A model generated the notes under the pieces. The model was given only the letters and a program-made list of their open reading frames with translations. It did no database searches and was not told the origin of the DNA. Below, piece after piece: positions 27,806 through 37,110 of a stretch of DNA of 64,000 nucleotides (position 1 is the first letter of the stretch; each line of letters starts with the position of its first letter). Position numbers and translations under genes: made by a program. This stretch comes from Pontibacter chinhatensis (GTDB lineage Bacteria; Bacteroidota; Bacteroidia; Cytophagales; Hymenobacteraceae), in contig NZ_FOOT01000005.1 of assembly GCF_900113285.1 (NCBI RefSeq), positions 62,001 through 126,000 on the forward strand. The letters run 5' to 3'.

Positions 27806-28328
27806 GGTGTTGAGCTAATGTATACTAACTATACTCTTTATACTTTGACTAACCTTAAATTAAGTGACGCCCTTAACTATACTTGATCATGATAGATGTA
27901 TAAAACTGTTCCCAGTTTTTCCAGGAGGCGCCTTGTGAGATCCGGTGCCCGTTTAGGGCATGCCGAGCGCAGGCGAGGCAAGGAGGGAACACCGCGCTGA
28001 GTGGGAAAACGAGGCCTCCCGGCCTGGGAGGGCACCCAAACAGGAGATGAAACAGCAGCTTATTTAAGCCTGGAGGATGAACGGGAGCTAGCAAGGATAG
28101 CTTAGTTCCAGTCGAAGGAAGCGGTGGCTATGAAAGTATAAGCCGGCAAGTATAAAAGTATAGCAGAAGTATAAATTTGGCTTTTCAAGCCACTCGGATT
28201 GCAAATCCGAGAACATAGAAAGGCACGAGCTACAAGCTCGCGCCAGCAATGGGAATGAATAAAGTATAAATCGACAAGTATAAAGTATAGCCAAGTATAA
28301 ATCAGAAAGTATAAACCAGCTAAGAGCC
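27806..28328. other. 523-bp intergenic region packed with AAGTATA words
   Basis: No gene I can support. The right part (28131-28320) has about nine copies of AAGTATA(A), all in the same orientation, interrupted by a family C repeat at 28193-28240. A GC-rich stretch at 27960-28040 has an imperfect hairpin (GAGGCCTCCC/GGCCTGGGAGG). It may hold an internal promoter for the genes from 28329 on. Confidence 0.5.
28193..28240. repeat. Family C repeat (copy 1)
   Basis: An 8-bp perfect hairpin CTCGGATT-gca-AATCCGAG (28193-28211), followed by a CGAGC/GCTCG hairpin (28226-28240). The same two-hairpin layout appears at 49671-49733, and the first hairpin alone at 39334-39348. Confidence 0.7.
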
Positions 28329-30491
28329 ATGCGAAGTATACTTCTTGCCATCATTACCCTGTTGCACGCCACCAACCTGATGGCGCAGGAGACCCCCTAC
28401 ACCAGGGTTTTCTTCGACAACAGCTTGATGGACAAGGACCATTTCTATACTTCGGCCAGCTATACTTCGCCAAGCTGGGTGAAGAACAGCAGCGGCAAAT
28501 TGCCTGTGAGCGAGGAAGTATACTTTACCCCCGGCAATGCGCTGGAGCTGAAGTATAACTCCGCCAAAGGCGGGCAGTGGCAGGCGCAGGTGCTGTACCA
28601 CCCCATCCGGGGCATGGACTTTTTCCGGCCACAGGAGAAGCTGGTCTTCAGGCTATACATCAAATCCAACACGGCGGCAACAGAGCTTCCGGCAGTGGCT
28701 ATTGGCAAGCGGGAGGCGAAGGAGCTTTCCCAGTTCCTGCCGCTGCAAAACTACATGCCCAACTATAAAACCGGTGCCTGGTTGACGGTGGAGGTGCCGC
28801 TCAGCAGCTTCAAAGGCCTGAACTTCAGCGATGCGAAGGAGGTGGATGTGGTGGCCTTTCAGCAGCAGGCAGAAGACGGAAAGTGGCACGAACTGTACCT
28901 GGATCAGGTGGAGATGCTGCCGCTGCAAGCCGGGGAAAGTATAAAGTCGGCCCCCAAACTGCTAAGCGCCACAGGCTACGAAAAACACATCGACCTGACA
29001 TGGGAAAATATCGAAGACCCTGCCGTGCGCTACGTGCAGGTATACCGCTCCACCGATAACAAAAACTTCAGGCCGGTGGCGGTGCAACTGCCCTCCATCT
29101 GCCGCTTCGCCGACTACGTGGATACCGTGGGGCAGACGTTCTACTACAAAATCAGCTTGCTGGATGATCGCTACCAGGAAACAGGCCCCTCTAAAAGTAT
29201 AAGCGCCGCCACCCGGCCCATGACGGACGAGGAACTGCTGACGATGGTGCAGGAGGCCAACTTCCGGTATTACTGGGAGGGAGCGGAGCCCAACAGCGGA
29301 TTGGCGCTGGAGAACATTCCGGGTCGCCGGACGATGGTGGCCTCCGGAGCTTCCGGCTTTGGCATATTGGCCCTGCTGGTAGGTATCGAGCGCGGGTGGA
29401 TAACGCGGGAGCAAGGGGTGGAGCGCTTTCTGCAGATCGTGCACTACCTCGACAAGGCTGAGAAGTTCCATGGTGCCTTTTCGCACTTCATCAGCGGGGA
29501 GACGGGTAAGGTAGAGCCTTTCTTCGGCCCGCGCGACAATGGCGGCGACCTGGTGGAGACGGCTTTCCTGGTGCAGGGGCTGCTGGCGGCGCGGGAGTAT
29601 TTCACGGCAAACACGCCGCAGGAAAAAGAGATTCGCAACACCATTACCACAATCTGGCGCGGCGTGGAGTGGGACTGGTACCGCAAAAAGCCGGAATCTG
29701 ATTTCCTGACCTGGCACTGGTCGCCGGACCAGGCCTGGGTGCTGAACCACCAGCTTATCGGCTGGAACGAAACGATGATCGTGTACCTGCTCGGCATTGC
29801 TTCGCCGACGCACAGCATACCCGCCAGCATGTACTACAGCGGCTGGGCCAGCCAGAGCGAGAAAGCGCAGCAGTACAGGGCCGCCTGGGGCCAAACCAAA
29901 GAGGGAATGATGTATACCAACGGCAACACCTATTTCGGCATTCCGCTGCCGGTGGGGGTGTCCAACGGCGGGCCGCTGTTCTTTATACATTACTCCTACA
30001 TGGCAGCCGACCCGCGCAAGCTGACTGATAAGTACACCAACTACTTTGAGAATAACCGGAACATCGCGCTGATAAATTACCGCTATAGTATAGAGAACCC
30101 GGAGAACCACCAGGGCTACAGCGAGAACAGCTGGGGCCTCACAGCCTCGGACGGCCCGTGGGGGTACGCGCCCAACGAGCCGGTGCCGCACGCCGATTCC
30201 GGCAAGATGACACCGACCGGGGCGCTGGCCTCGTTCCCTTACACGCCGGAGGAGTCGATGCGGGCACTGAAGCACTTTTACCGCGAGTATGGCCACTTTC
30301 TGTGGGGTGCCTATGGTTTCCGGGATGCCTTTAGCCTGGAGGAGAACTGGGTGTCGCCGCTGTACATGGGCCTGAACCAGGCACCTATTACGGTGATGAT
30401 CGAAAACCACCGAAGCGGCCTGATCTGGAACCTGTTCATGAAAAACAAAGAGATACAACAAGCCCTTAAAAAAATAGAGAGAACCCGATGA
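28329..30491 (+). CDS. Multidomain GH144-type glucanase with N-terminal binding and Fn3 domains
   Basis: 720 residues. Signal peptide 1-20 (ending LMAQ), so secreted rather than lipidated like its paralogues. Residues about 22-200 form a jelly-roll domain likely to bind carbohydrate (FRLYIKSNTAATELP, YLDQVEMLPL). A Fn3-like domain follows (about 210-298, LSATGYEKHIDLTWEN). The GH144-type catalytic domain (about 300-715) has FRYYWEGAEPNSGLALE, GGDLVETAFLVQGLL, WHWSPDQAWVLN and SWGLTASDGPWGYAP. The stop overlaps the next gene's start (ATGA at 30488-30491), so it is coupled to the SGNH esterase. Predicted to cut beta-1,2-glucan internally, by family. Confidence 0.87.
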   Translation: MRSILLAIITLLHATNLMAQETPYTRVFFDNSLMDKDHFYTSASYTSPSWVKNSSGKLPVSEEVYFTPGNALELKYNSAKGGQWQAQVLYHPIRGMDFFRPQEKLVFRLYIKSNTAATELPAVAIGKREAKELSQFLPLQNYMPNYKTGAWLTVEVPLSSFKGLNFSDAKEVDVVAFQQQAEDGKWHELYLDQVEMLPLQAGESIKSAPKLLSATGYEKHIDLTWENIEDPAVRYVQVYRSTDNKNFRPVAVQLPSICRFADYVDTVGQTFYYKISLLDDRYQETGPSKSISAATRPMTDEELLTMVQEANFRYYWEGAEPNSGLALENIPGRRTMVASGASGFGILALLVGIERGWITREQGVERFLQIVHYLDKAEKFHGAFSHFISGETGKVEPFFGPRDNGGDLVETAFLVQGLLAAREYFTANTPQEKEIRNTITTIWRGVEWDWYRKKPESDFLTWHWSPDQAWVLNHQLIGWNETMIVYLLGIASPTHSIPASMYYSGWASQSEKAQQYRAAWGQTKEGMMYTNGNTYFGIPLPVGVSNGGPLFFIHYSYMAADPRKLTDKYTNYFENNRNIALINYRYSIENPENHQGYSENSWGLTASDGPWGYAPNEPVPHADSGKMTPTGALASFPYTPEESMRALKHFYREYGHFLWGAYGFRDAFSLEENWVSPLYMGLNQAPITVMIENHRSGLIWNLFMKNKEIQQALKKIERTR

Positions 30492-31156
30492 GAAAAATCT
30501 ACTTGTCCTTCGCCCTGCTGTTTATACTTCTGGCGCTGCCCAACGCACACGCCCAGCATAACAATCCGCCTTTCTGGAACGAAATCCAGGCTTTTAAGCA
30601 GCAGGACAGCCAGCAGATGCCGCCCCGGGACGCCATACTTTTCGTGGGCAGTTCCTCCATCAAACTCTGGAATAACCTGCAGGAGATGTTCCCGAAGCAT
30701 ACGGTTGTTAACCGTGGCTTTGGCGGCTCCAACCTCCTCGACCTGAAGCGCTACCTCAACGACATCGTGATACCCTACCAGCCGAAGCAAATCGTGATCT
30801 ATTCCGGTGAGAACGACATTGCCGGAGGCGATGTGCAGGCGCCGGAGGTGCTGGAGCGCTTTCAGGATGTGTTCCAAAGTATAAGGCAGGAGCTGCCGCA
30901 GGTGCCGGTGGTGTTTGTGTCCATCAAACCCAGCCCATCCCGCCTGAAGTATAAACCCATTATAGAAGAGGCGAACCAGCTGATAAAGGCCTACTTGCAG
31001 ACACAGCCCAAGACAAAGTATGTGGATGTGTACAAGCCGATGCTGCAGAAGAATGGAAAACCAAAGCCCGAGATTTTTACGCAAGACAGCCTGCACATGA
31101 ACCAGCAAGGCTACCAGATCTGGAGGAAGAAGATAAAATCAAGCTTGATTAAATAA
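30488..31156 (+). CDS. SGNH/GDSL-family esterase
   Basis: A 222-residue secreted hydrolase with signal peptide 1-23. The SGNH blocks are complete: nucleophile Ser in FVGSSSIKLW (about residue 55), block II Gly in RGFGGSNLLDL, Asn in YSGENDIAGG, and the Asp200/His203 pair in DSLHMN. Such PUL enzymes usually remove acetyl or other acyl groups from glycans before depolymerisation. The actual acyl group is not visible from sequence. It is translationally coupled to the multidomain glucanase and 16 bp upstream of the GH3 gene. Confidence 0.88.
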   Translation: MRKIYLSFALLFILLALPNAHAQHNNPPFWNEIQAFKQQDSQQMPPRDAILFVGSSSIKLWNNLQEMFPKHTVVNRGFGGSNLLDLKRYLNDIVIPYQPKQIVIYSGENDIAGGDVQAPEVLERFQDVFQSIRQELPQVPVVFVSIKPSPSRLKYKPIIEEANQLIKAYLQTQPKTKYVDVYKPMLQKNGKPKPEIFTQDSLHMNQQGYQIWRKKIKSSLIK

Positions 31157-31172
31157 CCTAACTATAGTATCC

Positions 31173-33530
31173 ATGAAACAAATCATACGCACAGCCCTGG
31201 TCATGTCAATCGGGTTGATGAGCACACAGTGTAATACAGCCCAGCAGCCTACCACCGCACAGCAAACCGAAACCGTGGAGCCGACACAAACGCCAACCGC
31301 TAGGGCCAGCAGCACAGCAGACCCGCGCATGCGCCAGTTTGTGGACAGCCTCCTGAGCCAGATGACGTTGGAGGAGAAGATCGGGCAGCTGAACCTGGTG
31401 TCGGTGGGCTTCGACGTGACGGGGCCGGTGGTGAGCCAGAATGTGGACGAGAACATCCGCAAGGGCAACGTAGGGGGCGTGTTCAACACCTATACCCCGG
31501 TGGCCGCCCGAAAGCTGCAGGAGTTTGCCGTCAACAACACGCGCCTCAAAATTCCGCTTTTGTTCGGCTACGACGTGATCCACGGGCACCGCACCATTTT
31601 CCCGATTCCGCTGGGCCTTTCGGCGAGCTGGGACCTGGAGGCGATTGAGCGCAGCGCCCGCATTGCCGCCGACGAGGCCTCTGCCGATGGCCTGAACTGG
31701 GTGTATTCGCCGATGGTGGACATTGCCCGCGACCCGCGCTGGGGCCGTATTTCGGAAGGCGCCGGGGAGGACCCATACTTAGGTTCTGAGATAGCTCGGG
31801 CGATGGTGCGCGGCTACCAGGGCGATGACCTGACCAAGGAAAATACCGTGATGGCCACCGTGAAGCACTTTGCGCTGTACGGCGCCTCCGAGGCCGGCCG
31901 CGATTACAACACCGTGGACATGAGCCTCAACCGCATGTTCAACGAGTACATGCCGCCGTATAAAGCCGCTATAGAAGCAGGTGTGGGTAGCGTAATGTCC
32001 TCCTTTAACGACATAAATGGCGTACCGGCTACCGGTAACCACTGGCTGATGACCGAACTGCTGCGCGACAAGTGGGGCTTCGATGGCTTTGTGGTGGCAG
32101 ACTACACCGCCGTGAGTGAAATGATAGCACACGGGATGGGCGATGAAGCCAAGGTGGGCGAGTTGGCCCTGTCAGCCGGCGTGGACATGGACATGGTAAG
32201 TGAGGTATACCTCCGGCACGTGAAGCAGTCGGTGGATAAAGGAAGCCTAAGCGAGGAAGTGGTAAACACCGCGGCGCGCCGTATCCTGGAGGCAAAGTAT
32301 AAACTGGGCCTGTTCGAGGATCCGTACCGCTACACAAATGATCAGCGCGCCAAAACAACGATAATGAAGCCGGAGTACCGCGAGGCCTCCCGCGACATTG
32401 CCCGCAGAAGCATGGTGCTCCTGAAAAACAGCAAGCAGACGCTGCCGCTGAAGAAGTCCGGCACGATTGCCCTTATCGGCCCGCTGGCCAACAACCAGCG
32501 CGACCTGATTGGTAACTGGAGCGGCGCCGGCGACTGGAAACAGGCCGTTTCGGTGGAGCAAGGTATCAAAAACGTGGCAGGCAACGGCGTGAAAATCAAC
32601 TACGCCAAGGGAGCCAACATCACCGACGATGAGCAGATGATCAAGCGCCTGAATGCCCACGGCGGCGAGCTGCAGCTTGACAAGCGTACTTCCGAGCAAA
32701 TGATTGCCGAGGCCGTAAAAGTAGCCCGCGCCTCTGATGTGATCGTGGCCGTAGTGGGAGAGTCGCAGGGGATGAGCGGGGAGGCCGCCAGCCGCGCCGA
32801 CATTGGCTTGCCTGGCAAGCAGCGCGAACTGCTGATGGCCCTGAAGAAAACCGGCAAGCCGCTGGTGGTGGTGCTGATGAACGGCCGTCCGCTGGCGCTG
32901 CCTTGGGAAGACCAGAATGCCGACGCCATCCTGGAGACCTGGTTTGCCGGCACCGAGGCAGGCAACGCCATTGCCGATGTGCTGTTCGGCAACTATAATC
33001 CATCAGGTAAACTCACGGCCACCTTCCCGCAGATGGTGGGCCAGATTCCGCTCTATTACGCGCACAGAAACACAGGCCGCCCCTTCAACGGCGATCTGCT
33101 CAACAAGTATACCACCCGCTACATGGACGTGACAAACGAGCCGCTGTATCCTTTTGGGTTTGGCCTGAGCTATACTTCGTTTACCTACTCCAAGCCACAG
33201 CTGAGCAAGACCAGCATCAGCCCGAGCGAGAACCTGGAGGTAAGCGTGCAAGTGCAGAACACCGGCAACTACGACGGAGAGGAAGTGGTGCAGCTGTATG
33301 TGCAGGACGTGGTGGCCAGCATCACGCGCCCGGTAAAAGAGCTCAAGGGCTTTCAGAAAATCAACCTGAAGAAAGGCGAAAGCCGGACCGTGACCTTCAC
33401 CATCACCCCGGAGCACCTCAAGTTTTATAACAACGAGCTGGACTTTGTACTGGAGCCAGGCGAGTTTAAAGTATACGTAGGCACCAACTCCCGCGACGTG
33501 CAGGAGGCCAGCTTTACGGTAACACAGTAA
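31173..33530 (+). CDS. bglX: GH3 beta-glucosidase, lipoprotein
   Basis: 785 residues. Lipoprotein signal with Cys20 (GLMSTQCNTAQQ). The three-domain GH3 layout is complete: TIM-barrel (about 45-380) with KHFALYGASEAGRDYN and nucleophile Asp310 in GFVVADYTAV; alpha/beta sandwich (about 410-640) with SMVLLKNSKQTLPL and LIGPLA; and a C-terminal Fn3-like domain (about 685-785). Presumed periplasmic, it releases glucose from oligosaccharides imported by SusCD, and beta-1,2-glucan PULs pair GH144 with a GH3. The symbol reflects family resemblance, not shown specificity. Confidence 0.92.
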   Translation: MKQIIRTALVMSIGLMSTQCNTAQQPTTAQQTETVEPTQTPTARASSTADPRMRQFVDSLLSQMTLEEKIGQLNLVSVGFDVTGPVVSQNVDENIRKGNVGGVFNTYTPVAARKLQEFAVNNTRLKIPLLFGYDVIHGHRTIFPIPLGLSASWDLEAIERSARIAADEASADGLNWVYSPMVDIARDPRWGRISEGAGEDPYLGSEIARAMVRGYQGDDLTKENTVMATVKHFALYGASEAGRDYNTVDMSLNRMFNEYMPPYKAAIEAGVGSVMSSFNDINGVPATGNHWLMTELLRDKWGFDGFVVADYTAVSEMIAHGMGDEAKVGELALSAGVDMDMVSEVYLRHVKQSVDKGSLSEEVVNTAARRILEAKYKLGLFEDPYRYTNDQRAKTTIMKPEYREASRDIARRSMVLLKNSKQTLPLKKSGTIALIGPLANNQRDLIGNWSGAGDWKQAVSVEQGIKNVAGNGVKINYAKGANITDDEQMIKRLNAHGGELQLDKRTSEQMIAEAVKVARASDVIVAVVGESQGMSGEAASRADIGLPGKQRELLMALKKTGKPLVVVLMNGRPLALPWEDQNADAILETWFAGTEAGNAIADVLFGNYNPSGKLTATFPQMVGQIPLYYAHRNTGRPFNGDLLNKYTTRYMDVTNEPLYPFGFGLSYTSFTYSKPQLSKTSISPSENLEVSVQVQNTGNYDGEEVVQLYVQDVVASITRPVKELKGFQKINLKKGESRTVTFTITPEHLKFYNNELDFVLEPGEFKVYVGTNSRDVQEASFTVTQ

Positions 33531-33619
33531 ATTTGATAGGTTAGGTAGGTAGCTGCTGCCGGCCCTGAAAAGCCGGTGGCGGCAAACCTTCTTCTCATCA
33601 ACTTAAAAAAACCGACACC

Positions 33620-35140
33620 ATGAACAACCCCTACACGCTTAGCAAGTGGCTGGTAAGTGTACTGGCGCTGCTGCTGTGGCTGCCCACCGCGGAGGCCCAG
33701 AAAAAGAAGCAGGCCAAGCCCATGAACGTCATCTTTATACTTAGTGATGACCACCGCTATGACTTTATGGGGTTTATGGGCAAGGTGCCGGAGCTGCAAA
33801 CGCCCAACATGGACCGCCTGGCCAAAGAGGGCGCGCACCTGCAGAATGCCTTTGTCACTACCTCGCTTTGCTCACCCAGCCGCGCCTCCATCCTGACCGG
33901 CCAGTACGCCCACAACCATGAGATAGTGGATAACAGTGCGCCGCTCCCCGAGGGACTCGTTTTTTTCCCGCAGTACCTGCAGCAGCAGGGCTACCAGACC
34001 GGCTTTTTCGGCAAATGGCACATGGGCAACACCGACGATCAGCCGCAGCCGGGCTTCAACAAATGGGTGAGCTTTAAAGGGCAGGGCGTGTACTATAGTC
34101 CTACGTTTAACATCGATGGCAAAGAGGTGAAGCAGCCGGAGGGGAGCTATACCACCGACCTGCTCACCGACTATACTTTGGAGTGGCTGCAGCAGCGCGA
34201 CAAGAATAAGCCTTTTTTTGCCTACCTCTCGCACAAGGGCGTGCATGCCGAGTTTATGCCGGCCAAGCGGCACGAGGGCAAGTATAAAGACATCGAAGTT
34301 GTCAGCCCGCCCTCCATGTACCTCACCGCCACCGACTCCAGCAAGCGCTACGGCAGGGTGCAGGAGCCGAAGGGGCCGGTAAACGTGCGCGACATCCCTA
34401 AGTGGGTGAAGGCGCAGCGCAACAGCTGGCACGGTGTGGACGGCATGTATGACGGCGAGATAAAGTTCGATGATTTTTACCGCCAATACCTGGAAACACT
34501 GCTGAGCGTGGACGAAAGCATTGGCCGCGTACTGGAGTGGCTGAAGAAAGAGGGGCTGGACAAGAATACGCTGGTCATTTACATGGGCGATAATGGTTTC
34601 CAGTTTGGGGAGCTGGGCCTGATTGATAAGCGCGATGCCTACGAGGCTTCTATTCGCGTGCCGCTGCTGGCCCGCGCGCCGGGCTTGATTAAGCCTGGCA
34701 CCAAGGTAGAGCAGATGGTGCTGAACGTGGACATTGCCCCCACCATTATGGAGCTGTCAGGCATGGAGAAACCGGCGCAGATGCAGGGCTACTCGTTTCT
34801 GCCGCTGCTGCAGGGAAAGAAGATCCCGTGGCGCGACAAGATTTTCTATGAGTATTACTGGGAGTGGGCCTTTCCGCAGACACCCACTATTTTCGGCGTG
34901 CGCACCGACCGGTACAAATACATCTACAACCACGGCGTCTGGGACATCAACGAGCTCTACGACATACAGAACGACCCCGAGGAGATGAACAACCTGATAC
35001 GCAACCCGCAGTACGAGAAAATCGCAGGGGAGCTGAAGGCGGAGCTGTGGAACTGGCTGGAGACAACCAACGGACTGCAGATACCGCTCAAGAACGTGCC
35101 CTTTAAGCGCATCGACCTGCCCTATAAAGGAACTTTCTAA
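33620..35140 (+). CDS. Formylglycine-dependent sulfatase (S1 family)
   Basis: 506 residues. Signal peptide about 1-26. The type I sulfatase signature C-x-P-S-R is present as CSPSRASILTG, with Cys84 the residue oxidised to formylglycine. Metal-binding aspartates are in FILSDDHRYDFMG near the N-terminus and MGDNGFQFGELGL later. Length and the C-terminal NELYDIQNDPEEMNNLI block are typical of carbohydrate sulfatases. It should remove sulfate esters from the PUL's glycan, so the natural substrate is probably sulfated. Maturation needs a formylglycine-generating or anaerobic sulfatase-maturing enzyme, not seen in the window. Confidence 0.93.
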   Translation: MNNPYTLSKWLVSVLALLLWLPTAEAQKKKQAKPMNVIFILSDDHRYDFMGFMGKVPELQTPNMDRLAKEGAHLQNAFVTTSLCSPSRASILTGQYAHNHEIVDNSAPLPEGLVFFPQYLQQQGYQTGFFGKWHMGNTDDQPQPGFNKWVSFKGQGVYYSPTFNIDGKEVKQPEGSYTTDLLTDYTLEWLQQRDKNKPFFAYLSHKGVHAEFMPAKRHEGKYKDIEVVSPPSMYLTATDSSKRYGRVQEPKGPVNVRDIPKWVKAQRNSWHGVDGMYDGEIKFDDFYRQYLETLLSVDESIGRVLEWLKKEGLDKNTLVIYMGDNGFQFGELGLIDKRDAYEASIRVPLLARAPGLIKPGTKVEQMVLNVDIAPTIMELSGMEKPAQMQGYSFLPLLQGKKIPWRDKIFYEYYWEWAFPQTPTIFGVRTDRYKYIYNHGVWDINELYDIQNDPEEMNNLIRNPQYEKIAGELKAELWNWLETTNGLQIPLKNVPFKRIDLPYKGTF

Positions 35141-35310
35141 ACATTAGAGACCCTGGTATTTCTCAAGTATAGCCCCCGGATTTGCTGCTGCCAGCCCTGT
35201 TCGCAGCTGATTTTATACTTAGGAAGAGGCAACATGCCCTGGCCAAAGCAGCTCAAAGGCTAGGGGGCAGGGAAGTATAGAAAACTATCGTCAGGCATCA
35301 AACTACTTGC

Positions 35311-37080
35311 ATGAAGTATAACCGCAGGAATACCAGAAGTATGAAAATCAGCGTGTGGCCCAAAGCCATACTGGGCGGGTTTATACTTTGGCTGCTGCAG
35401 GTAACGGCCTTGGCGCAGGGGCAGCAAACCTACTGCAACCCCATCAACATCGATTATACTTACAGCGTGGTGCATGCCAGCCGGGGCGTGTCCTTTCGCT
35501 CGGGTGCCGACCCTGCCGTGGTGCCGTTCCGGGGCGAATATTACATGTTCGTGACACGTTCCCAGGGCTACTGGCACTCGAAGGATTTGCGCAGCTGGCA
35601 GTTCATCCGGCCGCAGAGCTGGTACTTTGAGTCCTCCAACGCGCCGGGTGCCTGGCCCATGGGCGATTCTGTACTGATAGCGCTGGGCAACCCGGCATCG
35701 GCGCAATCAGTCATTTTTACCGACAACCCAAAGGTGGGCACCTGGCGGGGAGCGCCTTCTGTGCTGCCGCTCACGCTGCACGACCCGGCCTTGTTTGTGG
35801 ATGACGACGGCAAAGTATACCTCTACCACGAGTCCTCCAACACGCACCCGTTGCAGGGCGTGGAGCTCAACCCGAAGCATTACTTTCTGCCGGTGGGGGA
35901 GAACAAAAAGCTCATTACCCTTCATCCAGAGCAGCACGGCTGGGAGCGCTTCGGCGAAACGCACCAGGACTCGGCGGCAGGGTTTCTGGAAGGGGCCTGG
36001 ATGACCAAGTATAACAACAAATACTACCTGCAGTATGCTGCGCCTGGTACCGAGTGGAGCGTTTACGGTGACGGCGTTTATACTTCCGATTCACCGCTTG
36101 GACCTTTCACTTACCAGGAGTACAGCCCCTTCTCCTATAAGCCCGGCGGCTTTATCAGGGGGGCAGGGCACGGCAGCACTGTGCAGGACCCTTATGGCAA
36201 CTGGTGGCACTACGCTACCATGGTGATTGGGGTAAGCTTTAACTTTGAGCGCCGCATCGGGCAGTTCCCGGCAGGCTTTGACAGGGACGGGCAGCTTTAC
36301 GCTAACACCGCCTACGGCGATTACCCGCACTACCTGCCCTCACCGGAGAACAAGAACCGTGAAAGTTTATTTACCGGCTGGATGCTGCTGTCTTACAAAA
36401 AGCCTGTGAGGGCCTCCTCGGTGCAGGAGAAGTATGGCCCGGAAAACACGGTGGATGAAAGTATAAAAAGCTTCTGGGTGGCGCAGACCAGCAAGCCCGG
36501 CGAATGGCTGGAGGTAGACCTGGAGCAGGTGAGCGAGGTAAGGGCCGTGCAGCTCAATTACCATGATTATAAGTCCAACATCTTCGGAAAACCGGACACG
36601 CTCTACCACCAGTACCTGCTGGAGTACTCGCTGGACGGGAAAAACTGGCAGACGCTGGTAGACAAAAGGGAAAACCGGCAGGATGTACCCAACGATTACG
36701 TGGAGCTGCCGCAGCCGCAGAAAGCCCGCTACATCAGGTTTACCAATCACCATGTGCCCACGCCCAACCTGGCCATCTCGGGGCTGCGGGTGTTCGGAAA
36801 AGGCGCGGGTAAAAAGCCCGCCACACCGGCACGCTTTAGCGTGAAGAGGGAGGCAGACAGGCGGCAGGCCAAGCTGGCGTGGCAGCCGGTAAAGGGAGCG
36901 CAGGGGTACCACGTGTACTACGGCATTGCCCCCGATAAGCTTTACAACTCCGTGCTGCTTTACCAGGACACTGCCTATGACTTGAACGCCCTGAATGTGG
37001 CACCCACTTACTACTTCCAGGTAGAGGCGTTCAGCGAAAACGGAATCAGTAAAAGAACCAAGATTGTGAAAGTGGAGTAG
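35311..37080 (+). CDS. GH43-like glycosidase with F5/8 (discoidin) and Fn3-like domains, 2
   Basis: A 589-residue paralogue of the gene at 26072 with the same layout: signal peptide, propeller, F5/8 type C domain (about 365-495) and Fn3-like end. Catalytic residues are conserved: Asp67 in RSGADPAV, Asp158 in LHDPALF and Glu227 in FLEGAW. The start may be the ATG at 35311 or, giving a more standard signal peptide, the ATG at 35341 (MKISVWPKAILGGF). Keeping two divergent copies suggests they attack different linkages or positions of the same side chain. A 30-bp gap separates it from the next gene. Confidence 0.84.
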   Translation: MKYNRRNTRSMKISVWPKAILGGFILWLLQVTALAQGQQTYCNPINIDYTYSVVHASRGVSFRSGADPAVVPFRGEYYMFVTRSQGYWHSKDLRSWQFIRPQSWYFESSNAPGAWPMGDSVLIALGNPASAQSVIFTDNPKVGTWRGAPSVLPLTLHDPALFVDDDGKVYLYHESSNTHPLQGVELNPKHYFLPVGENKKLITLHPEQHGWERFGETHQDSAAGFLEGAWMTKYNNKYYLQYAAPGTEWSVYGDGVYTSDSPLGPFTYQEYSPFSYKPGGFIRGAGHGSTVQDPYGNWWHYATMVIGVSFNFERRIGQFPAGFDRDGQLYANTAYGDYPHYLPSPENKNRESLFTGWMLLSYKKPVRASSVQEKYGPENTVDESIKSFWVAQTSKPGEWLEVDLEQVSEVRAVQLNYHDYKSNIFGKPDTLYHQYLLEYSLDGKNWQTLVDKRENRQDVPNDYVELPQPQKARYIRFTNHHVPTPNLAISGLRVFGKGAGKKPATPARFSVKREADRRQAKLAWQPVKGAQGYHVYYGIAPDKLYNSVLLYQDTAYDLNALNVAPTYYFQVEAFSENGISKRTKIVKVE

Positions 37081-37110
37081 GAGCCACTGAAAAAGTATAA
37101 ATTACGCGAC

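Noticed and set aside
28131-28320. CRISPR array from the repeated AAGTATA words
   Set aside because: Repeats are only 7-10 bp, spacing is irregular, and no cas gene is present.
28962-30461. A 499-residue open frame on the minus strand opposite the multidomain glucanase
   Set aside because: Shadow of a GC-rich gene: low-complexity Arg/His/Val/Leu composition, no start context or family motif, and the plus-strand frame has clear GH144 blocks.
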